Shown here in pieces: positions 58,351 through 64,000 of a DNA stretch of 64,000 bases. Made by a program: the position numbers and the translations under genes. The notes under the pieces were generated by a model, which did no database searches, was not told the DNA's origin, and was given only the letters and a program-made list of their open reading frames with translations. Position 1 is the stretch's first letter; each line of letters begins with the position of its first letter. Source of the stretch: Actinomadura cremea (lineage in GTDB: Bacteria > Actinomycetota > Actinomycetes > Streptosporangiales > Streptosporangiaceae); assembly GCF_014648495.1 (NCBI RefSeq), contig NZ_BMRF01000002.1, positions 124,001 to 188,000 of the forward strand, read 5' to 3'.

Positions 58351-59325
58351 GTGTCGTCATCGCCACCGGACGCACCGGACACCGAAAGCTCAGGGGCGCA
58401 CGAGCGGCCGCAGGAGGCCGTCCTGACGATCCCCCGCGGGGTCGCCCAGGTCGACTTCCAGTCCAGTTACTGGACCGGGATCATCTTCATCATCGCGCTC
58501 TTCGTCGGCGGCTGGGAGTTCGGCGTCTTCGGGCTGCTCGGCACGCTCACGACCACCGTGACCGCGTCGCTGCTGGGCGTCGACCGGGACCGGGTCGCGC
58601 TCGGGCTCGAAGGGTTCTGCGGGGCCCTCGTCGGCGTGAGCCTGGTGCTCTACCTCGGCGTGAACTGGATGACGGTGGCCCTGGTCATCGGCTCCGCGGT
58701 CGCCACGACCATGGTGACCGCCGCGCTGCGGACCGTCCTCGACCCGTACGACCTGCCGACGTTCACCGCGCCGTTCTGCATCGTCACGACGGTGATGGTG
58801 ATCGGCGCGCCGTCCTTCGACCGGGTGTGGGCCGACCACCAGAACACCGCCGCGCCCTCGGTGACCGATCCGGGCACCGCGATGACCTGGCACGACTTCT
58901 GGCGGGGCCTCTTCAACGGGGTCGGGCAGGTGTTCTTCCAGGACGACTGGTACGTCGGCCTGATCTTCCTGATCGGCCTCGCGGTGGCGAGCCGGCTCGT
59001 CGCCGCGGCGGCGGCCGTGTCGAGCCTGATCGGCCTGCTGGTCGGCTGGTGGCTCGGCGCGCAGGCCGCCGACCTCGGCGCCGGCCTGTACGGCTACAAC
59101 GCCGTGCTGACGGGGATCGCGCTGGCCGGGACGTTCGTCGCGCTGAGCCGGGTGGGCATCGCCTACGCGGCGATCGGGGCGGCGACCGCGGCGGCGCTGA
59201 CCGCCGGGCTCACCAACCTTTTCGACGTGGTCGGCGGACACACCCTGACCTGGCCGTTCGTGCTGGTCTCCTGGGTGTTCCTCGCGGCCGTCCCGTTTTT
59301 CTCCAGGCTACGGCGGGCCGGTTGA
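58351..59325 (+). CDS. Urea transporter (UT family)
   Basis: 324 residues, with about ten hydrophobic segments in two related halves: [83 protein letters not shown]. The two [10 protein letters not shown] and [11 protein letters not shown] repeats are the selectivity-filter segments of the UT/SLC14-type channels. It would admit urea for the urease encoded next. AAGGAG with GTG starts at 58345 and 58351; the latter has better spacing. It lies 31 bp before ureA on the same strand. Confidence 0.83.
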   Translation: MSSSPPDAPDTESSGAHERPQEAVLTIPRGVAQVDFQSSYWTGIIFIIALFVGGWEFGVFGLLGTLTTTVTASLLGVDRDRVALGLEGFCGALVGVSLVLYLGVNWMTVALVIGSAVATTMVTAALRTVLDPYDLPTFTAPFCIVTTVMVIGAPSFDRVWADHQNTAAPSVTDPGTAMTWHDFWRGLFNGVGQVFFQDDWYVGLIFLIGLAVASRLVAAAAAVSSLIGLLVGWWLGAQAADLGAGLYGYNAVLTGIALAGTFVALSRVGIAYAAIGAATAAALTAGLTNLFDVVGGHTLTWPFVLVSWVFLAAVPFFSRLRRAG

Positions 59326-59356
59326 GCACCGAACCGCGCCTCCAGAGAGGACTCTG

Positions 59357-59668
59357 ATGAACCTGTCACCACGAGAGATCGACAAGCTGCTCATCTTCAC
59401 GGTGTCGGAGTTGGCCGAACGGCGCCGCAAGCGCGGCCTGAAGCTCAACTACGGCGAGACGGTGGCGCTGATCAGCTCCGCCATCGTGGAGGCCGCCCGG
59501 GACGGCAAGTCGGTCGCCGACTGCATGGAGCTGGGCAAGCGGGTGGTCGGACCGGACGAGGTGCTCCCCGGCGTGCGCGGGATGCTGAAGCTGATCCAGG
59601 TCGAGGCCACGTTCGACGACGGGACCAAGCTGGTCTCCTGCCACGACCCCGTCGGCGGCGGCAAGTGA
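59357..59668 (+). CDS. ureA: Urease gamma subunit
   Basis: 103 residues, standard UreA length: [82 protein letters not shown]. It forms the smallest part of the (UreABC)3 apo-urease. ATG 59357 follows GAGAGGA. Its stop overlaps the GTG of the next gene (GTGA), which is not ureB but a CbiX-like protein: an interruption of the usual ureABC order. Confidence 0.97.
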   Translation: MNLSPREIDKLLIFTVSELAERRRKRGLKLNYGETVALISSAIVEAARDGKSVADCMELGKRVVGPDEVLPGVRGMLKLIQVEATFDDGTKLVSCHDPVGGGK

Positions 59669-60465
59669 CCGTCCCGCCCGCGGCGACCGGACCGCCCGCC
59701 GGCGCGGACCGCGCCGTCCTGCGGGTGGGCGGGCACGAGGCCGCGCCCGGCACCGGCGGGGTCCTCGGCCCCGGACGGGACCTGGCCGGCGCGCTCGCCG
59801 GACGGCCCCGCGCCGTCGTCGTCCCGATGACGCTGGGCCGCGATCCGGGCCTCGCGCCGTCGGCCGCGCAGACGATCGCGTGGGCGGCGCGCGGCGCGTC
59901 CCCCGGCGACCTGCTGCTCGCCGGACCGCTCGGCACGACGACGCACCTGGTCGGCTGGCTCCGGGCGGCCGTGACGCGGGCGCTGCGCGGCGGCGAGGCG
60001 CGGGCGGCGCTGCTGGTGGCGCCCGCGGGCGGGCCCGAGGACGACGCCGAACTGTTCAAGGTCGCGCGGCTGGTCGGGCGGCACCTGCGGGCCCCGTGGG
60101 TGGAGGTCGCCTTCAGCGACGGCGAGCCGGGGGTCACCGAGGGCGTGGAGCGCTGCCGCCGCCTGGGCGCCCGCGACGTCGTGCTCGTGCCCGCCTCGCT
60201 CGTCCCGCCGCCCCCCTGCGAGGGCGTCCGGACCGCCGGGCCGCCGGTCGGGCCCGCGGCGCTCGCGGAGCTGGTCCGGCGGCGCGCCGCCGAGGCGGAG
60301 CTGCGGTGGCGCCGGGACGGCGACGACGGCCTGGCGGCGCCCGCGCACCACCACCACGACCACGACCACCACCACGACCACGACCATGAGCCGGAACGTC
60401 CGCACGACCCATTTCCACAGATCACGGAGAAGACCCTGAAGGGGGCGGCCGCCCATGGCCGATGA
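59665..60465 (+). CDS. CbiX/SirB-like protein with histidine-rich tail, inside the urease operon
   Basis: 266 residues. The middle resembles a sirohydrochlorin-chelatase (CbiX) fold: [84 protein letters not shown] tail at about 228-241, [14 protein letters not shown], is metal-binding and similar to the tails of UreE and HypB. Class II chelatases include nickel-inserting CfbA. Its place between ureA and ureB, coupled by GTGA and overlapping ureB by 11 bp, argues for nickel storage or delivery to urease, especially as no ureE is visible. No experimental function known to me. Confidence 0.75.
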   Translation: MTVPPAATGPPAGADRAVLRVGGHEAAPGTGGVLGPGRDLAGALAGRPRAVVVPMTLGRDPGLAPSAAQTIAWAARGASPGDLLLAGPLGTTTHLVGWLRAAVTRALRGGEARAALLVAPAGGPEDDAELFKVARLVGRHLRAPWVEVAFSDGEPGVTEGVERCRRLGARDVVLVPASLVPPPPCEGVRTAGPPVGPAALAELVRRRAAEAELRWRRDGDDGLAAPAHHHHDHDHHHDHDHEPERPHDPFPQITEKTLKGAAAHGR

Positions 60466-60892
60466 CGTGTACATGTTCGCGGAGGGCTCCATCGAGCTCA
60501 ACGCCGGGCAACGCAGAGAGTCCCTGACCGTGCACAACACCGGCGACCGCGCCGTGCAGATCGGTTCGCACTTCCATTTCTTCGAGGTCAACCGGGCGCT
60601 GAGCTTCGACCGGGAGAAGGCGTTCGGCATGCGGCTGGACATCCCCGCCGGTACCGCGGTGCGGTTCGAGGCCGGCGACACCAAGGAGGTGCGGCTCGTC
60701 GAGTACGGGGGCGGGATGCGCATCGTCGGGTTCGGCGGCCTGCTGGACGGGAGCATCCGGTCCGGGGCCGCGAAGGCGAGGGCGCTGGACCGGATGCGCA
60801 AGCGCGGATACCTCGAGGCGTCCGAGGAGGACGCCCCCAAGAAGAAGCGGTCGAAGGGCTCGGCCGGCGGAACCCGGTCGAAGAAGGGCTGA
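60455..60892 (+). CDS. ureB: Urease beta subunit with Lys/Arg-rich C-terminal extension
   Basis: 145 residues. The first 105-110 are Ure[68 protein letters not shown]. The last 30 or so, [17 protein letters not shown] then [17 protein letters not shown], are basic and longer than in typical bacterial UreB. It packs with UreA and UreC. ATG 60455 lies inside the CbiX-like gene's end. UreC starts 4 bp after its stop. Confidence 0.94.
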   Translation: MADDVYMFAEGSIELNAGQRRESLTVHNTGDRAVQIGSHFHFFEVNRALSFDREKAFGMRLDIPAGTAVRFEAGDTKEVRLVEYGGGMRIVGFGGLLDGSIRSGAAKARALDRMRKRGYLEASEEDAPKKKRSKGSAGGTRSKKG

Positions 60893-60896
60893 CCCG

Positions 60897-62624
60897 ATGG
60901 CGACGACGATCTCTCGCGAGCAGTACGCGAGCATGTACGGCCCCACCGTGGGCGACCGCTTCCACCTGGGCGACACCAACCTGGTCGTCGAGGTGGAGAA
61001 GGACCACACCGAGGGGCACTACGGCGACGAGTCCCAGTACGGGGGCGGGAAGACGGCCCGGGACGGGATGTCGGCCGACCCGGCCTCGCGCAACACCACC
61101 ACCGCGCTCGACACCGTGATCACCAACGTCGTGATCATCGATCCGGTGCTGGGCATCGTCAAGGGCGACATCGGGATCAAGGACGGCCGGATCGCCGGGG
61201 TCGGCAAGTCCGGCAACCCGCACACCCAGAACGGCGTGGACCGGCGCCTGATCATCGGCGCGGGCACCGAGGTCATCTCCGGGGAGAACCTCGTCGCCAC
61301 CGCCGGCGCGATCGACACGCACGTCCACTTCATCGCCCCGCAGCAGGCGCAGCACGCGCTGAGCAACGGCATCACCACCCTGGTCGGCGGCGGCACCGGC
61401 CCCGCGGACGGCAGCCGCGGCACCACCTGCACGCCCGGCCCGTGGAACATCGGCCGGATCCTGCAGGCCTACGAGGACATCCCGATCAACATCGCCGTCT
61501 ACGGCAAGGGGAACAACAGCCTGCCGGGCCCGCTGGACGAGCAGCTGCGGGCGGGCGCCGCCGGGCTGAAGGTGCACGAGGACTGGGGATCGACCCCCGC
61601 GGCCATCGACTGCGCGCTCCGCGTCGCCGACGACCACGACGTCCAGGTCACCATCCACACCGACACGCTGAACGAGGCCGGGTTCGTCGAGGACACCATC
61701 GACGCGATCAACGGCCGGGCCATCCACACCTACCACTCCGAGGGCGCGGGCGGCGGACACGCGCCCGACATCCTGCGGATCACCTCGGAGCCGAACGCGC
61801 TGCCCGCGTCCACCAACCCGACGCTGCCGTACACCGTGAACTCGGCGGACGAGCTGCTGGACATGACGATGGTCTGCCACCACCTCAGCTACGACGTCCC
61901 GGAGGACCTCTCCTTCGCCGAGAGCCGCGTCCGCGCCGAGACGATCGCCGCCGAGACCGTCCTGCACGACCTCGGCGTCATCAGCATCATCGGCTCCGAC
62001 TCGCAGGCCATGGGACGGGTCGGCGAGTCCTTCACCCGGGCGTTCCAGGTCGCCCACCACTGCAAGGACAAGCGCGGCCCGCTGCCCGAGGACTCCTCGC
62101 GCAACGACAACCACCGGGTCCTGCGCTACCTGGCCAAGCTCACCATCAACCCGGCCCGCGCCAGCGGGATGGCCGACACGATCGGCTCGCTCGAGGACGG
62201 CAAGCTCGCCGACATCGTGCTGTGGCAGATCCACTCCTTCGGCGCGAAGCCGTTCATGGTCGTCAAGGGCGGCCTGATCAGCTGGGCGCAGATGGGCGAC
62301 CCGAACGCCTCGCTGCCCACCCCGCAGCCCGTCTACCTGCGGCCCACCTACGGGTGCTTCGGCAGGGCGCTGCGGGAGACCTGCGTGACGTTCATGTCGG
62401 ACGCGGCGATCGCGGAGAACGTCCCGGAGAAGCTCGGGCTGGAGCGGCTCGTCCGTCCCGTCCGGCAGTGCCGGACCGTCGACAAGCGGCACATGCTCTA
62501 CAACTCGACGCTCGCCGAGATCGCCGTGGACCCCGAGACGTACCGGGTCACCGTGGACGGTGAGCCCGCCTCCATCGAACCGGCCAGGAAGCTCCCGCTG
62601 ACCCGGCTGTTCTTCATCGCATGA
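60897..62624 (+). CDS. ureC: Urease alpha subunit (catalytic)
   Basis: 575 residues, normal length. Nickel ligands are visible: the HxH pair (IDTHVHFI), the carbamylated Lys in [12 protein letters not shown], His in [10 protein letters not shown], His in GAGGGHAPD, and Asp in [11 protein letters not shown]. The mobile flap has Cys and His in [20 protein letters not shown]. It hydrolyses urea to ammonia and carbamate once nickel is inserted by UreD/F/G. The ATG follows UreB by four bases, and its end overlaps ureF (ATGA). Nothing missing; the operon should give active urease. Confidence 0.97.
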   Translation: MATTISREQYASMYGPTVGDRFHLGDTNLVVEVEKDHTEGHYGDESQYGGGKTARDGMSADPASRNTTTALDTVITNVVIIDPVLGIVKGDIGIKDGRIAGVGKSGNPHTQNGVDRRLIIGAGTEVISGENLVATAGAIDTHVHFIAPQQAQHALSNGITTLVGGGTGPADGSRGTTCTPGPWNIGRILQAYEDIPINIAVYGKGNNSLPGPLDEQLRAGAAGLKVHEDWGSTPAAIDCALRVADDHDVQVTIHTDTLNEAGFVEDTIDAINGRAIHTYHSEGAGGGHAPDILRITSEPNALPASTNPTLPYTVNSADELLDMTMVCHHLSYDVPEDLSFAESRVRAETIAAETVLHDLGVISIIGSDSQAMGRVGESFTRAFQVAHHCKDKRGPLPEDSSRNDNHRVLRYLAKLTINPARASGMADTIGSLEDGKLADIVLWQIHSFGAKPFMVVKGGLISWAQMGDPNASLPTPQPVYLRPTYGCFGRALRETCVTFMSDAAIAENVPEKLGLERLVRPVRQCRTVDKRHMLYNSTLAEIAVDPETYRVTVDGEPASIEPARKLPLTRLFFIA

Positions 62625-63307
62625 CCCTGGAGCCGCTGCTGGCGCAGCTGCAGCTCACCGACTCCGGCTTCCCCAGCGGGCTCTACACCCTGTCGCACGG
62701 GCTGGAGGGGCACCTCCAGCTCGGCGCGGTCCCGCCGGACGGCCTGGGCGACCTGCTGCGCGACCTCGTCCGGGCCGCCGGCACCGGCGACGCGGCGGCG
62801 CTCGCCCTCGCCCACCGGGCGGTCACCGACGGCGACTGGGACCGGCTGGTCGAGGTCGACCGCAGGCTGCACGCGATCAAGCTGAACCGCGAGCAGCGGA
62901 CGGCGTCGGTGCGCACCGGCCGGCAGGTGCTGGACACCGCCGGCCCCGCGTTCGACTCGGCTCCCGCGACGCGCCTGGCCGGGCTGGTCGCGGACCGCGC
63001 GACGCCCGGCAACCACGCCGTCGTCGTGGGCGCCGTCCACGCGGGGGTGGGGGTGCCCGTCCGGGACGCCGTCGCCTGCGACCTGTTCGCCTTCGCCGCG
63101 AGCTGCACCGCGGCGACCGTCCGGCTGGGCCGCGTCGACTTCCGCGCGGCCCAGCGGCTCCTGCGGGAGGTCCGCCCGGAGCTCGTCCGGGCGACCGCGA
63201 CGGCGCTCGCGGCCCGCGACCAGCGGGACCTGCACACCTCGACGCCGGTGGCGGACGCCGTCTCCGCCGCGCACGAGCGCGCCGAGGCCCGGCTGTTCAT
63301 CACCTGA
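62621..63307 (+). CDS. ureF: Urease accessory protein UreF
   Basis: 228 residues, all-helical: [25 protein letters not shown] is the UreF N-terminal motif, and [36 protein letters not shown] are conserved segments. UreF joins UreD and UreG in the complex that moves nickel into apo-urease and controls UreG's GTPase. ATG overlaps the ureC stop by four bases. Confidence 0.95.
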   Translation: MTLEPLLAQLQLTDSGFPSGLYTLSHGLEGHLQLGAVPPDGLGDLLRDLVRAAGTGDAAALALAHRAVTDGDWDRLVEVDRRLHAIKLNREQRTASVRTGRQVLDTAGPAFDSAPATRLAGLVADRATPGNHAVVVGAVHAGVGVPVRDAVACDLFAFAASCTAATVRLGRVDFRAAQRLLREVRPELVRATATALAARDQRDLHTSTPVADAVSAAHERAEARLFIT

Positions 63308-63317
63308 GAGGACGCGC

Positions 63318-63953
63318 ATGGAACTGCAGCAGGTCTACAAGATCGGCATCGGGGGCCCGGTGGGGTCGGGCAAGACCGCCCTCATCGAGGCGCTGGTCCC
63401 GCTCCTGGTCGCCCGCGGCCACCGCCCCGGCGTCATCACCAACGACATCTACACCCAGGAGGACGCCGAGCACGTCCGGCGCACGCTCGCGGGCACGCTC
63501 GACGCCGAACGCGTCGTCGGCGTCGAGACCGGCGCGTGCCCGCACACGGCCGTCCGGGACGACCCCACGATGAACCTCGCCGCGGCCGCCGACATGCTCG
63601 ACCGGTTCCCCGACATCGACGTCCTGCTGTTCGAGAGCGGCGGCGACAACCTGACGCTCACCTTCAGCCCCGCGCTGGCCGACGTGTACGTGTTCGTCCT
63701 CGACACCGCCGAGGGGGAGAAGATGCCGCGCAAGCGCGGCCCCGGCACCACCGACTCCGACCTGCTCATCATCAACAAGATCGACATCGCGCCGTACGTC
63801 CGCACCGACCTGTCGGTCATGGAGCGGGACGCGCGGGCCGTCCGCGGCGACCGTCCGGTCATCCTGACCGACTGCCTCGCCGGGACCGGGATCACCGCGG
63901 TCGCCGACTTCGTCCTGCACCGCCGGGAGGCACTGTGCTCACCGACGGGGTGA
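63318..63953 (+). CDS. ureG: Urease accessory GTPase UreG
   Basis: 211 residues, SIMIBI-class GTPase: P-loop GPVGSGKT (13-20), the CPH nickel-binding motif (GVETGACPHTAVRDD), the switch ESGGDNLTLTFSP and LLIINKIDIAP (NKID base motif). It delivers nickel with GTP hydrolysis. ATG 63318 follows GAGAGGA. Its end overlaps the next open frame, which starts at 63935. Confidence 0.96.
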   Translation: MELQQVYKIGIGGPVGSGKTALIEALVPLLVARGHRPGVITNDIYTQEDAEHVRRTLAGTLDAERVVGVETGACPHTAVRDDPTMNLAAAADMLDRFPDIDVLLFESGGDNLTLTFSPALADVYVFVLDTAEGEKMPRKRGPGTTDSDLLIINKIDIAPYVRTDLSVMERDARAVRGDRPVILTDCLAGTGITAVADFVLHRREALCSPTG

Positions 63954-64000
63954 GCGCGACGGCGCCGGGGCTGGCGCCGGACGACCGCGCCGCCCCGCAC
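63935..64000 (+). CDS. Start of the next urease-operon gene (expected UreD), truncated by the window
   Basis: GTG 63935 with GGGAGG 5 nt upstream opens a frame (LTDGVSATAPGLAPDDRAAP) that runs off the right edge after 22 codons. It overlaps ureG by 19 bp. Gene order in actinomycete urease operons puts ureD after ureG, so UreD is expected, but these residues alone do not prove it. The alternative GTG at 63950 lacks a well-placed ribosome site. Confidence 0.55.
   Translation, partial: MLTDGVSATAPGLAPDDRAAPH

Noticed and set aside
1-64000. Search for tRNA, rRNA, insertion sequences, prophage or attachment sites
   Set aside because: No tRNA-like cloverleaf, rRNA, transposase, integrase or terminal inverted repeats were recognised.

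Overview
The window is very GC-rich actinomycete DNA. Genes are packed with ATGA/GTGA stop-start overlaps and GTG starts are frequent. An XRE-DUF5753/DUF397 pair, an S-adenosylmethionine methyltransferase of the actinobacterial DUF574 type, a histidine-kinase-like ATPase gene and an F420-type luciferase-like oxidoreductase all point to Streptosporangiales/Thermomonosporaceae (an Actinomadura-like organism). The genus is an inference. No rRNA, tRNA, CRISPR array, transposase or integrase was seen.

Layout. 1-1244: 3' part of a FAD-linked oxidase. 1.3-3.8 kb: a lower-GC XRE/DUF397 pair, then a small operon with an anti-sigma-type ATPase. 3.85-15.7 kb (minus): one 11-gene operon with a CoA-ligase-like protein, SDR, acyl-CoA synthetase, a complete peptide-type ABC importer, three MaoC-fold proteins and a frameshifted thiolase. 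It looks like uptake plus beta-oxidation-like breakdown of one substrate. 15.8-18.8 kb: a TetR regulator, then an MFS exporter with its own TetR and a striking 37-bp operator. 19.0-24.7 kb: a second acyl-CoA operon (ligase, two acyl-CoA dehydrogenases, enoyl-CoA hydratase, double-VOC protein), closed by a 30-bp perfect palindrome. 24.7-30.3 kb: PucR regulator, secreted beta-propeller protein, a hybrid or damaged cyclase-like locus, Crp-type regulator, methyltransferase plus a small coupled gene.

30.5-41.2 kb: a divergent catabolic locus with CitE-like lyase, CoA transferase, aldehyde dehydrogenase and LLM oxidoreductase on one side. On the other side are a 6-oxocamphor-hydrolase-like crotonase, Rieske oxygenase, small partner protein, TauD-type dioxygenase, two SDRs and a PaaX-type regulator. 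The hydrolase keeps the complete catalytic set of the beta-diketone hydrolase, which suggests oxygenation and C-C cleavage of an alicyclic or terpenoid-like ring.

41.5-47.1 kb: a four-gene chaperone-like operon with a GrpE-like protein, an Hsp70 carrying an extra domain, a membrane-anchored TPR/OmpA protein and a degenerate J-like zinc/membrane protein. I consider this the best candidate for an undescribed system. 47-53.6 kb: membrane protein, TetR, Tat-exported FAD amine oxidase, AttH/CrtC-like secreted protein, TetR, P450. 53.8-56.0 kb: an ECF sigma factor fused through a membrane helix to an extracellular CAP domain, tail-to-tail with a second CAP protein.

56.3-64 kb: nitrogen acquisition, with an Amt transporter carrying a Glu in place of the first pore His, a DUF1275 protein, a urea transporter and a urease operon (ureA, a CbiX-like His-rich protein, ureB, ureC, ureF, ureG, start of the next accessory gene). 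Most catabolic genes serve CoA-thioester chemistry; the last block imports ammonium and urea and matures nickel urease.
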